DNA of 64,000 bases. Source: Anodontia alba (Eukaryota; Mollusca; Bivalvia; Lucinida; Lucinidae). Location of the stretch: the NCBI GenBank assembly GCA_964016985.1, contig OZ024828.1, forward strand, positions 89,934,399 through 89,998,398, given 5' to 3'. Below, piece by piece: positions 43,731 through 54,469 of this stretch (positions are counted from its first letter, which is position 1; every line of letters begins with the position of its first letter). A program made the translations under genes and the position numbers. The notes below the pieces were generated by a model, which did no database searches, was not told the DNA's origin, and saw only the letters and a program-made list of their open reading frames with translations.

Positions 43731-44417
43731 GAATCATATTAGTTGTTCTAAGAAATGCTAGGATGACAGCAAAGGCCAGTAAATGCATGCTTGCTTTTCA
43801 GCAGATAGAATTCCTTGCACATATTGTTGGTAATTGAGAAGTACAACCAACCAAAGATAAGATAGAGGCTATACAAAATATGCCTGCATCTATAACGAAG
43901 AAACAGGTCTGTTCTTTTATCGGAGTCAATGGCTTTTATCGTCGGTTTATACCTCGCTTAGCCAATAAGTCTGCAGTACTGACTGACCTAACAGAAAACG
44001 GTTTGCCAAACAACGTCAAATGGACAGAGATTTATGAACTTATGAACGCGCCTTAAATGATCTAAAGGCTTCATTGGTATCACACCCAATATTACAAAAT
44101 CCAGACTTTTCCTATGATTTCATATTGCAAACAGATGCATGTGATAGATGGGTTTGGGCCGTGTAACTTCAGTTAAAAGGTAAAGAAAGACATCCTATAA
44201 TTTTCATCAGTAAAATGTTACTACCACGTCAAGAAAGAAACAGTACTGTTGAAAAAGAATTCTGTCCATTAAAAAGTCGTGTCAGAACTTCGTGAGTACT
44301 TATTTGGTAACGAATTTCTTATAGAGAGTGATCATATCCCCCTACAGAGGTTAACTCGGATGAAGGATCTGAACATAAGGTTGTTAAGATGGATTATCAT
44401 TCGTCAAGAATACAGAT
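43731..44417 (+). pseudogene. RT connection and RNase H, decayed
   Basis: Follows RT with RMTAKASKCMLAFQQIEFLA, then KIEAIQNMPASITKKQVCSF and IGVNGFYRRFIPRLANKSAV, the standard gypsy connection. RNase H follows with GLPNNVKWTEIYE, a shifted TDACD region (near 44130), and FLIESDHIPLQRLTRMKD (44318-44370). It is cut at about 44417 where the LTR homology starts, so the HIPGK...D end present in the upstream copy is deleted here. Confidence 0.85.
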
Positions 44418-45500
44418 TAAATTGAGAAGTGTTTGATAGACGAAAGTTGTGCTATTATGAAGTGGAAATGAAGACAGTCAGAAAATGAAATTTTAATAAA
44501 TATGTGTAGAAAATGTGCTATTTTATGATAAATACTGGTTAAGAAGGTATCTGTTTATGAGTGAACTGATGTGTGTCAGTTTTCTTGCAAGTGCTTTTGT
44601 TTTCGTTGATAGTTGTGTCATGCATGATGTCTGTAAATTGCTTTGTACGTTTTAATCTGTTCATTTTCTTTGAGCATATTTTTGAACATTTTAAGCACGA
44701 AAATATTTCAAAATATTTCAGTTGTCCTTAACTTGCTCTCACAGCATTCTTGTCCCTTTGATGAATTAGGCCAGTGGTGACTACTATGCAGGCATCTGTA
44801 AACTAACAGCAGTAGTGTGGTATCTGCGTACAAAGACAGTTTTGTTAAAGGGAAGTAAAAGCATTTACTAACATTTATTATCACAGTGTGAGAACAAGTG
44901 TCACGTTACCATATCTATCTACACTATGATAGAGTGAAACTTATAGACATCAAACGTTGATGTTAGCGATTTAGAAATTATAATAGCAGTACCTTCATTC
45001 ATTAAATTGACGTTGTAATCGTACTGCGGTATAGTGAATATGATCATCTGTTTAGTTCCCTATCTACTGAATTACTGTTCATGAACTGTTACTTGTATAT
45101 GGTGGTATGAAAACTTGTGAATGGTACTATTTAGTAAATATGCATATGAATCAACACAGTTAAAGACTATGATCAAATTACTTATTTAGAAATGTATATA
45201 TAATATAACAGACAGTGACTGAGCAGTGATACATCAATATTCTTTAAGAAAATATATTATTAGACTCTGATAAATTATTCTAGTAACATTTGTAGTTTAT
45301 TAGCAGTTGTATCATTTTTTGTGCGAATGTTAAGTAGGGATATTGTAAAACTGCTCTCTGTTGACCAACTCATACTGTCATCTCACTTTTCTATACTCTC
45401 TTTTGTCGTTTACATACCTTTCTTTGCATGTTTAGTAAAGCTTTGTTTAAACGCTGACACCTCTTAGAATTGACATTATTACGAACCCAGCTTTATTACA
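44418..45500 (+). repeat. 3' LTR, 5'-deleted
   Basis: From TAAATTGAGAAGTGTTTGAT to CTTTATTACA it aligns with 36085-37165 (shared GTGCTATTT, GTACAAAGACAGTTTTGTTA, AGAGTGAAAC, GACATCAAACGTTGATGTTA, TTAAACGCTGACACC-type sequence). A deletion removed the end of RNase H, the polypurine tract and the first 190 bases or so of the LTR. Divergence between LTRs is substantial, so the insertion is old. Confidence 0.8.
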
Positions 45501-46500
45501 GCCTCCCACCAAGTTTCAGCTCAAACTATCTTACGGTCTGGCATCTTTGATATTGCAATGGAACCATTTTAGCAATTCTGAATCTCCATTTCCACCCCAT
45601 CACGTTTCAGCTCTTTCCGACTAAAGGTTCCGGCGGGGAACAGAACCATTTTAGCAATTATAATCTCCATGTAGTCCGAATGCCTCCCACAAAGTTTGGG
45701 CTCAGGCTTCGGCAGGAGATGTTGTTTGAAGATTTTAAAGATGCCATGGCGGCCATTTTGGATATCGGAACGGAACATTTTTAGCAATTCTGAATGTGTC
45801 CATCAGATTTCGACTCAATCAGACTTTAAGTTTGGGAGGTGATATCTTTTAAAGAGGTTCAAAATGGCCGTCGTGGCGGCCATCTTTGATTTTGGAATAA
45901 AATTATTTTAGCAATTCGGAATCTATATGTCTCCCCAGTGCCTCCACCCCAGTTTCGGCTCAATCCGACTTACAGTTTGGAAGGAAATTTCGTTTGAAGA
46001 ATTTCAAGTTGGCTGCTGTGGCGGTCATCTTGGATATCGGAACAAAACGGTTTTAGCAATTTTGAATTTCTATGTTGCGCCGATGCCTCACACCAAGTTT
46101 CGGCTCAATCCAACTTATTGTTTGGGAGGAGATCGTCGCTTTAGCGCAAGAGGTCACTAACTCCTTAATTATTTTAATGGCGTTATTGACTATTTGCGCT
46201 AAGGTGACGAGACATCATTTGAAGAATTTCAAGATGCCAGTGATGGCTATCTTGAATATAAGAATAGAGCGATTTTAGCCATTCTGAATCTCAATGTCAC
46301 TCCGATGCACTGATCAAGTTTCGGCTCAATCTAACACGATTTGAGACGAGATGTCGTTTGAAGATTTTCAAGATGGCGGCTGCCATCGTGGATCTCGGAA
46401 CGGAACGATTTTAGCAATTTTGAATTTTCAAATGCCTCCCATCACATTTCAGCTCAAACTGACTTATGATTGTCGAGGAGATGTCCAAAATGTGAAAAGC
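45501..46500. repeat. ~150-bp tandem array (GCCTCCCACCAAGTTTCGGC type)
   Basis: About six to seven diverged units containing CCAAGTTTCGGCTCAATCC, GACTTAC, GGGAGGAGATGTCGTTTGAA, GATTTTCAAGATGGCGGC, GGATATCGGAACGGAACG and ATTTTAGCAATTCTGAATCT. It starts directly at the 3' LTR end. Frames of 70-77 codons within it are by-products. Confidence 0.85.
46131..46211. mobile_element. Short palindromic insert in the tandem array
   Basis: CGTCGCTTTAGCGCAAGAGG and GTCACTAACTCC on the left pair with GCGTTATTGAC, TATTTGCGCTAAGGTGACGA on the right. It interrupts the array unit between GGAGGAGAT and GAGACATCATTTGAAG, where neighbouring units read GGGAGGAGATGTCGTTTGAA. A mini-transposon of about 75-80 bases. 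Confidence 0.6.
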
Positions 46501-46699
46501 TAACGACGAACGTCGGACGGAGAACATGCCGCTGGATAAGCTGACCCAATGCTCCAGGTTAGCTAACTAGTGTGAATTACACAATCAGAAGTCTCAATAA
46601 ATATCATCCTAAATGGTGATTTCAACACCCCAAACATACTATGGAAAAATGGTTTCTGACAGGATATGGTCAATCAGAACAAAATATTTACATTTAAAG

Positions 46700-47022
46700 G
46701 AATAAATTCTTTCCCGGTGGTTTACTCTACTGACCGTTCTAAGGCGGTGGTCCCGGTGTTAGTCTTACTCTTTCTTGCTATGTGGTTTATTCTACGAGGC
46801 GATTTGTTGTATGTCTTTCCGTGTGTCATTTTGTTCTTGTGTTTTTCAGTCCTTTTAGTATTGCGATTACCTAGCTTGGGGAAGAGAGAGCTAATCTTAG
46901 TGCTTTTCGTACGTTTGTTCGATTTGTGCTTGTTTGGATTTGTCAGTTTCCTCTTCCTCTTGGGGTCTGGGAAGGGCTGCGTTTTGTAATTGTGGAACTC
47001 CCTGGACTTTTCTCTTACCTTT
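46700..47022 (+). mobile_element. Repeat X, copy C (5'-truncated)
   Basis: Begins near CCCGGTGGTTTACTCTACTG and runs through GTTCTAAGGCGGTGGTCCCG, TTATTCTACGAGGCGATTTG and GATTACCTAGCTTGGGGAAG to CTGGACTTTTCTCTTACCTT and a short T run. Same 3' terminus as the other copies, truncated at nearly the same point as copy A. Confidence 0.82.
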
Positions 47023-49042
47023 TTTTCCAAAGGATGTCGAGACCACAGTAACTGACTGAGCCTTTTTTTCTATATTTTTTATGTTACTAAAGTCGATCAT
47101 ATTCAACTAGTACCTACAGTGAGCTAATTTTAAAGGGTGGACCATAAAGGAGCAATTTTGTCTCAATAGTCGCTGAATTCTTTTATCTATAACGTGAACC
47201 GACTCTAGCGTCTGACGGCAACTTCTATATATAAATTTTCTTCAAGCTTCCTGGCTTACTGACTGGCAGTATATACATATGCACCAAGTTTCGTTCTATT
47301 CAGTTTTTTTTTTTTTTTTTTTTTTTTTGTGTTTTATTTTTTGTTTTTTTGTTTTTATTAAATCGATAATTTCCGTTTCCCTACAAATTATGAAAATAAA
47401 AATCGATAGGATAGGTAGTTTGGGTGCGAGTTTTCAACAAGTTCTACTTGTGCTGAATTTCTGATTTTTTTTTCACAATATTGTTATGGAACATCTATGC
47501 AGTGATTTAAAATCATTGAAGAAAGGCAAAAAACGCTTTCTAATAAGAAATTTCCTCATGATTCTTGGATTACTGTTTGGCAGTACATAAAAATATTTAC
47601 TGAGTATATATAGGTTCTCTTCAAGCTACCTGGCTTACTGATTAGTAAAAGAAATGATTGAAATGATTCAAACAATTAAATTATAGCGATAATAAAACGC
47701 AACTGATTAAGACGCACAAAAACAATGATAAATTCAGCCTTAAACAGTTAAACTAGCTTAAACGTCGGCCAACACACAAATGTATCATACTATTTGCGTC
47801 ACAACGGTTTGAGGCGTCCTATATATGCAATAACGTTTGGGTACGTTTTGCTCCTTATCTTTTACTTGGCGCGCGCCCTGATCAATGCAGTGGTGGCTAC
47901 CGATTATTGACGCTTTACGAGTCTTAGTAGGTTACGAATCTTATGGGTACTTTAACAAGCGTTAGCCGAATAATAGTTTCCTCTTTATATTAAAGTCCCG
48001 TTTATTTTGCATGTTTTTTTTTATTATTTATATTCTGTCGAAATAAAGTATTACAATAAATAAATATTAGTAGGTTTATGCTTTATTTTGGGAATATTTA
48101 GAATTGCTTGGTAGTGATCAAGTTCATCTTAAAGGCAGAGTATGCAGACAGATATATAGTATCCAGCACAGGGTATGCCTTCCCAAACGCATGTGTCCTC
48201 CAGTTAACCGTAATCTGAAGGATGTAGTACTGTATTAACTGTATGAAGCTAAAGAAGCATTTTGAACCCAGAAAATTGCTCACTGAGCATGGATCCGGGA
48301 CATCCAGCACTTGAAGCCAGAGCACTATCCGTCATGTTTTTGTGCAGTATTAAAACCTTCTTTCTTCCTATTGTTTTTACCTTATACTCTGGAATAAAAA
48401 CTTGTTTTACATTAGCTTTATATCTCATAGCACCATGGTTGGAATCTGTAGAAAAGTATAGAATAATTAGTGAATAATGTACAGTTAAGGTCCTTAAATT
48501 TCAAACATTTTATTCCGTACAGTTTTGCCTGAATTTTACTTTCTATGCAGCTATTTCTAAAAATATTTAGTAGAATAGCGAACAGCATAGACCCTGGTCA
48601 GTGTTTCTGGGCCTGCAATGTTTGCATTTGCCACTTTTTCAGAAACTTTGGTATACAAAACTTTAGGATATTTACCAATTTAATAACACTAAAACGTTTG
48701 TAGCATTTAGTTTTAACATATTTTATTCCCAATTAACAAGGAAATGGGGTTGGATCACAAGTTATATCAACATTAGATTCAGTCCTCCCTATGTAGCATT
48801 TTACCCAGAAGTATTGGTATTTTTCTTATTTTTGCCATAGAAATTTTTGTTATGGGTACCTAAATATATTAGAAATGTCTCACTGAGTCACTTCTAAGGG
48901 TATCAACAACATAGGTTTTAATGGAGAAATAAAAAGAAAATCTGGATACCCTTCTAATTCATAAATGTATAGAACTCCTAGAGAAATAAGAACCTAAGAG
49001 CCTTAGCTACATGTAGAAATTTATCCCATTTGACCATTTCAG
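47023..49042. other. No complete gene; possible introns upstream of an ANKRD16-like exon
   Basis: AT-rich sequence with a T run at 47304-47330. No upstream ankyrin exon was found on the plus strand in this interval by eye. The frame 48262-48477 shows no ankyrin pattern. Confidence 0.4.
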
Positions 49043-49165
49043 GTCACCGTTAATGCTAGCTTGTACAAAAGACCATGCTCCAGGAATTGTACTGTTACTT
49101 TTAAAGTATGGAGCCAATTTTCTGCTGGTAAACAAAGATGGCTGTATTAGCTTCCACATTGCTAT
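49043..49165 (+). CDS. ANKRD16: Ankyrin-repeat exon resembling ANKRD16
   Basis: After an acceptor (CCATTTCAG ending at 49042) one frame reads SPLMLACTKDHAPGIVLLLL, KYGANFLLVNKDGCISFHIA. The pattern TPLM-AC, LL--GAN, L-NKDG, FHIA is that of an ankyrin repeat and its successor. The 'NKDG..SFHIA' string is, from memory, distinctive of ANKRD16, a cytosolic ankyrin protein linked to alanyl-tRNA synthetase proofreading in mammals. The donor GTAACT at 49166 follows after two bases of the next codon; without splicing the frame stops at once. An exon match of this kind at a splice boundary is unlikely by chance. Confidence 0.55.
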
Positions 49166-49893
49166 GTAACTTGTATGTTGTCGTTCCTTCCCTTGGAAAA
49201 AAAGGACTTTTTGTCTAGCACTGTAGTAGTCAGAGGTACAAAAATGATTCTTAGAATTAAATTTAAATATAAGTGTTAATTTTCTTTAGATGCCAGTGAC
49301 ATTAATAGTCTGTTGTGTTTCTCCACAAGAAAATTTCAATTTGGTATTAGATCACCTCAGAATTCTCTCTGAAAGGATATAATTAAGCTCACTCAGCATG
49401 CAGGTGCACAGGGAAAATAGAGAATCAATATCAATATTTTCTTTACAATATAGTGGACACATTCTGAGCTTCGCGTTTTTGGTCAGCTAAGTGCAGATAT
49501 GCAGAATTTATTGATTTACAATTAAAAGGAAAATCACAGCTTGTAATAAAGCACTTTTTTCATCTCTAAATATTATCCCAAAACATGTTTTGGTTCTAAT
49601 TAGAATAGCCTGGCAAAGGGTTATCTAATGGGTATCCACAATATGTTTTGGGTAGAAATAAGAAAAAATGTCTGGATACTCTCTTATCTAGAGCTATGAA
49701 AAATATTGATAAAGACATAAAAAACATAATGAGGTTACTGAAAACATGCTGACATAAGAATCACTAAGAGAAAAGAGAACACGTGTTTTTTTTTTTTTTT
49801 TTTGTTGTTTTTTTTTGTTGTTTTGTTTTTTATTATTATTATTTTCTTAAGAAAAAAAGAAAAGAAAATGCTGTGCATGTTGTATCTAGCTAG

Positions 49894-49990
49894 AGAATGC
49901 CACGTGCCAGTGATTCAGTCATTGTTAAAGCATGATCCCTCCCTTTTGAACACAGTCAGGAAGAATGAAAGAACTCCCTATATAAGGCTG
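49894..49990 (+). CDS. ANKRD16: Next ANKRD16-like exon, possibly frameshifted
   Basis: A frame reads ARECHVPVIQSLLKHDPSLL, NTVRKNERTP, which continues the ankyrin register of 49043-49165 (compare the family pattern REGD--I--LL followed by RRTPLH-AA). The acceptor may be the TAG at 49891-49893 and the donor GTTAGT at 49991. After RTP the frame yields YIRL where LHxA is expected. One missing base at about 49978 would account for it, so the locus may be a pseudogene or contain a sequencing error. No further ANKRD16 exons were recognised downstream. Confidence 0.5.
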
Positions 49991-49999
49991 GTTAGTATG

Positions 50000-50870
50000 T
50001 TTTCTGTTTATAACATTTATAACCATAGATTGCGTTTCAAGATTACTGTGGAAAACCTTTAACTCTTTGTGATAGTTTTGTGGAATTAACTGTGCTATGA
50101 TAACTGTATATTCAGTTCGTTTTGCGATTGCAGCATCTTTAGTTAAGTGCTTGTATGGATGCTGTAAACTATTCTCATGTACTTCAATGTAGTGCCTATA
50201 TTTAACTTTCTGGTTCTTTGAAAATTGGGTTTGGCTCAAAGCTGCTATGGGCACAATAGAAGTTGCATTGTTTCATTATTCCTCATGAACAGAATCTTTC
50301 AAACCAAGTCTGCTATTTTTCGTTTTTGTTTTAATCTGTAATCGCAAAAGGATTGCTACTATAAAGTATTTTATGGAGAAGTAACAAAAATAGCATTTAT
50401 GAGGAATTAACGAAGTTATCAGTTTCTTTTGGTGAAACAAAAAATTCTAAAGTTGCATGATGCTTAATGCTAAAAGGCCTTTTTCATGCCATATCTACAA
50501 GCTGTGAAAGCAGACATCAGCCACTGCCAAACATCAACACTGTTTTATCTGGCCTTCGATGTTTGTTCATATACTCTACAGTATCCATTGAAGGCACTGA
50601 TCTAACTGCTTGCATACCTGGGCAGATCTAGGCCATTTAGAGGCCGATTCGTCTAATGTATACAAATGAATAAACACTGATGTCACTGAATGATAGTGAT
50701 CCATTATTAGTCCAGTGTTTGGGGATGGTTTAAGGAAACAGGACACACCATGTGCAGACTTAAGGGCTGGTCTTGGTATTTTGACAGTATGTTTTGATTG
50801 CTTAATAGCACACTTAAAATTTAATTACAATTTCAACACATTAAATGCTGCTGTTGAAAAAAAAAAAGCA
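50000..50870. other. No gene recognised
   Basis: AT-rich, probably intronic if the ANKRD16-like exons are real. It holds one loose match to the 97-bp satellite unit (ATACTCTACAGTATCCATTG at 50571). Confidence 0.4.
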
Positions 50871-51282
50871 ATGGCTTAGAATTAGCCATGAGTACTCGTC
50901 TTTGTTTATTATAGTGATTAATTTGATTTTTATGTTTTCGCTTTGATGCATTGACTGAGTTGGGAGCCTTTATGCGAACCGAATTTTTATGTATTTCCAT
51001 ATTAGGAGTAGCATCGGGACCCAGGGTGAAGTTAGCTAGCTGTAAAAGTGCTTTAAACCCGCCGGTGGTTTACTCTGCTAACCGTTCTAAGGCGGTGGTC
51101 CCGGTGTTAGTCTTATTCTTTGTTGCTTTGTGGTTTATTCTACGAGGCGATTTGTTGTATGTCTTACCATGTGTCATTTTGTTCTTGTGTTTTTCAGTCC
51201 TTTTAGTATTGCGATTACCTCGCTTGGGGAAGAGAGAGCTAATCTTAGTGTTTTTCGTACGTTTGTTCGATTTGTGCTAGTT

Positions 51283-52156
51283 AGAAAAATAAAGCGTCAG
51301 TCTGAAAACACTTCTGCAACAAGGTATATCGGAACCCCATTTTTACGGTGACTTAGTGTACAGATTTAGAAAAATTGTAGGTAAATCCAACGTTTCGGAG
51401 CAATTCAGAAAATTTATTAACCGTTATAAAAGAATTGGCTATAGCCTGGATATTATGCGGCAGATTGCATGCCTAGTTGTCAACCCAATCATTGTTGATG
51501 GCTATGCTTACCTCTTTAATTGCACGACGTCGGTTCGGGCCTCAGTCTCAATGACGGCCTCTTCGTAAAACTTTAACCAGTGGGTTGGGGCTTGACGATA
51601 TGTCTTTGGCTTGGCCCGCCGTGGTTCAACTATTGGTTTTCATTTACTCTGGCATACAGTAGAATTAGCCATGAGTACTCGTCTTTGTTTATTATAGTAA
51701 TTAATTGTATTTTTATGTTTTCGCTTTGATGCATTGACTGAGTTGGGAGCCTTTATGCGAACCGAATTTTTATGTATTTCTGTATTAAGAGTAGCATCGG
51801 GACCCAGGGTGAAATTAGCTAGCTGTAAAAAGTGCTTTAAACGCCCCGGTGGTTTGCTCTACCGACCGTTCTAAGGCGGTGGTCCCGGTGTTAGTCTTAC
51901 TCTTTGTTGCTTTGTGGTTTATTCTACGAGGCAATTTGTTGTATGTCTTTCCGTGTGTCATTTTGTTCTTGTGTTTTTCAGTCTTTTTAGTATTGCGATT
52001 ACCTCGCTTGGGGAAGAGAGAGCTAATCTTAGTCTGCTTTGCGTACGTTTGTTCGGTTTGTGCTTGTTTAGATTTGTCGGTTTCCTCTTCCTCTTTGGGT
52101 CTGGGAAGAGCTGCGGTTTGTGATGTTGCACTCCGTGGACTTTTCTCTTACCTTTT
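51283..52156 (+). mobile_element. Repeat X, copy E (inserted in copy D)
   Basis: Begins TTAGAAAAATAAAGCGTCAG, corresponding to TTAGAACAATATAGTGTCAG in copy F, and ends GGACTTTTCTCTTACCTTTT. It carries the end of an open frame (51356-51568) and then about 590 bases of trailing sequence. 5' truncation with a shared 3' end, plus insertion into another copy, is the behaviour of a LINE-type retroelement. Confidence 0.82.
51293..51568 (+). pseudogene. C-terminal part of the repeat X ORF (copy E)
   Basis: Reads RFRKIVGKSNVSEQFRKFIN, RYKRIGYSLDIMRQIACLVV, NPIIVDGYAYLFNCTTSVRA and ends SMTASS before a stop. The same residues occur in copy F in a frame broken after FRKLI. Two diverged copies preserving the same amino-acid register argue that it was once coding. 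I recall similar tails in predicted retroelement-like proteins of corals and molluscs but cannot name the family. No catalytic motif is present in what remains. Confidence 0.6.
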
Positions 52157-52559
52157 ATGGATTTGTCGGTTTCCTCTTCCTCATGGTGTCTGGAAAGGGC
52201 TGCGGTTTGTCATTGTGGCACTCCTTGGACTTTTCTCTTACCTTTTCTTGTATCATGTTGGTCTTTCATGACTCGGGAACTCTAAGATAATGTTTTATCC
52301 ATGAAAGACGAGGACTTATCAATCTTTTTGTAATACTCTATATATTTACCTTAATACACCCTAACTCACAACTGATAATATTAGGCAGATCATAGAAGGC
52401 CAGGTAACTAATATAATGAATATTGTATAGTTTTGTATGTTTTAAGGCCGTTTTAGCCTTTGTTATGTAATTGTAGCAGACCAAACACATTTAAAAACGA
52501 AGTAATACCACTTAATAGGGTCAAACAGAGAGATCTATAAGGGCAATGGACTTGATCTG

Positions 52560-53410
52560 TCCATACATATTTCATTCGACCTGTAATGAAGCCTGTATGG
52601 CCTTGTACTTCTTCTCCTGATCCGAAAGTCCAATTGCCTTAAACTTGGTAGAAGGTATCAGGGCGACTTGTAGATAAAAAATGACTAAAATAGTTTCGTT
52701 CGGATATTCAAGATGGCCGCTACAGCACTATTTTATACTTCTAGCCCTGAATGGAAATGTCATTTGATTCGAAACGTGGTTGGAAGTATCAGAGCGACTT
52801 GTAGTTCAAAAATAGCTGAAGCAAGTTTGATCGGAAATCTAAGATGGCTGCCATGGCCGCCATATTGAATATCTATTTTGTACTGCTTCTCCAAAATGGA
52901 TAGGTTAACTTTGTAGGAAGTATCAGAGTGTAAATAAAAAATAGCTAAAATCATTTTGATCTGAAAACCAAATGGCTGCCATCTTGAATACTTATTTTGA
53001 ACTTTTTTCTCCTGAATGGTAAGGCCATTAACTCGAAACTTGGTAGGAAGTATCAGAGCGTAGATCAAAATAGGTAAAATTTTCGCATGGACATGATGTC
53101 ATCTTCAAATATATTTTGAATGTCTTCTGTTGAACCGAAAAACGAACTGACTCGAAATTTGGTAGGAAGTATTAGGGCAACCTGTAGATTAAAAAAAGCT
53201 AAATCTCCTCGATTTCAAATCCAAGATGACCTCCATCTTGAAAATCAATTCTGAACTTCTCAGGAATGGAAAGGCCAATGGACTCGAAACTTGGTAGAAA
53301 ATATCAGAGCGACTTGTAGTTAAAAATGACTAAAAATATTTTAATCAGAAATCAAGGTTTGCTACCACGGCTCCCATTTTGAAAATCTATTTAACCTTCT
53401 CCTGAACATA
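52560..53410. repeat. ~140-bp tandem array (ACTCGAAACTTGGTAGGAAG type)
   Basis: About six diverged units with GGCCAATGGACTCGAAACTT, GGTAGGAAGTATCAGAGCGA, CTTGTAG, AAAATAGCTAAAATAGTTTT, GAAATCCAAGATGGCCGCC, and ATCTATTTTGAACTTCTTCT then CCTGAATGGAAAGG. Related units flank the mariner at 55491. The 'AAGATGGCNGCC' core also appears in the 45501-46500 array, with a different context. Confidence 0.85.
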
Positions 53411-54000
53411 AAGGCCAATAGATTGGTTTCACATTGTTGTGCGCATGCGACAAACTGTTCAGGTAAGTCTCGAATCAGCGTTATCAGAGTGATTACAATC
53501 GGGTTAGGGCGAGGGGGTGGGGGAAATCTTCAGTACGCTTCATATTAGAGGTCCTTAAAGATAATAGATGGGAACATATCAATTAAAAACAAAAAAAAGT
53601 GAAATTATCTTCTTTTGCGGTGTTGAACTGGATTTATTGCTTCAATAATATAGTATTTATAGTCAAAATACTGCTCAGAGACATAAAATAAAAGAAATAT
53701 TTCGTTTACCGAAAGCTGAACTTTCGTGTTCATGTTTACAATTTCATTTGTTTTCACGTACAAACAAGACTCCTTTAAACTAAATTAATCAATTCAGGAC
53801 ACAAGATTAATATTTTTTCCCTAACATACTAGCAAAAACCATCCACTGAACTGTGTGATTTATATTTTATACCCGAAATATCATACTTAAACAATGACAA
53901 TGACCATAATTTTATTTTCAACGATACACACTCACAAGGACTGGTTATGGCAAACATATTAAACAATGAAATAAATGATATGATAATTAATTGAGAAACA
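53411..54000. other. No gene recognised
   Basis: AT-rich, with a short G-rich spot (GCGAGGGGGTGGGGGAA at 53510). Nothing assignable. Confidence 0.4.
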
Positions 54001-54003
54001 TAC

Positions 54004-54467
54004 CTCAGCAGTAATGACAATTACATATGGATGTTTCAGTCGACAGTAGGTCTACTTTGTGCAGAGTAACCAATAAGGCTGGTATCAGATGATAATTCTC
54101 GAAAGCCTCGCCAAATTTGCCACCAAACACATGCTGCGGGGATCCACTAGAATGGCCTGAGTAAGGTGAATCCCAATGAATATCGACAACATCCCCGCAG
54201 AAAATATCCAACCTGGTCTGGATAATATCATCTAATAACCAGATATTTTCACAGTTATGTTTATGACAATCATGAAATGACTGTTCTATCTGTATCAGAA
54301 ATTCGTGTCGCATTTAATGTTTTGTTTTCATTCGATCTTTTTCGAGTATTGTCCCAAATTATTGTCTCATTCATACAATCGTTTGAAAGGTTAACGAACG
54401 TGTTTTCATGACATATAAGTGAGCCGAAGCATGACAAAATTAATAAGATCACCGGCGCACCCAGCAA
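54004..54467 (-). CDS. Possible exon of a secreted protein (two overlapping frames)
   Basis: On the minus strand, a frame starting at 54467 encodes MLGAPVILLILSCFGSLICH, a typical signal peptide (hydrophobic LILLSC-type core and small residues before the cleavage site), then about 45 polar residues with NET/NKT glycosylation sites. A second frame, shifted by one base and starting at 54313, continues for 102 codons (for example NIWLLDDIIQTRLDIFCGDV and SPYSGHSSGSPQHVFGGKFG) to a stop at 54005. A strong donor, CTGAG followed by GTATGT, lies at 54003. A single indel could join the two, or only one is real. Family unknown. Confidence 0.33.
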
Positions 54468-54469
54468 GG

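Larger units (their letters stand above)
35326..45500 (+). mobile_element. Tandem, decayed Ty3/gypsy retrotransposon with IN upstream of RT (Gmr1-like order)
   Basis: Composite of RNase H (35326-35812), LTR (35896-37165), gag (37490-38090), protease (39775-39890), integrase (40226-41205 and 42652-42990), reverse transcriptase (43000-43730), RNase H (43731-44417) and LTR (44418-45500). RNase H before the first LTR shows that two copies share that LTR. The pol order PR-IN-RT-RH is that of Ty1/copia, but the sequence motifs (HHCC, GPY/F-like IN tail, RT and RH motifs) are Ty3/gypsy, as described for Gmr1-type elements. It is interrupted by a SINE, a second dispersed repeat, an A-rich insertion and nested X repeats. 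Stops and frameshifts in every domain make it non-functional. No target duplication could be paired. Confidence 0.8.
50876..52246 (+). mobile_element. Repeat X, copy D, split by copy E
   Basis: The left part, 50876-51282, starts TTAGAATTAGCCATGAGTAC and runs to TTGTTCGATTTGTGC. The missing 3' part, TGGATTTGTCGGTTTCCTCT to GGACTTTTCTCTTACCTTTT, reappears at 52157-52246 after the inserted copy E. This places E as the younger insertion. The frame 50951-51280 is the conserved but doubtful 109-128 codon frame of X. Confidence 0.8.
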
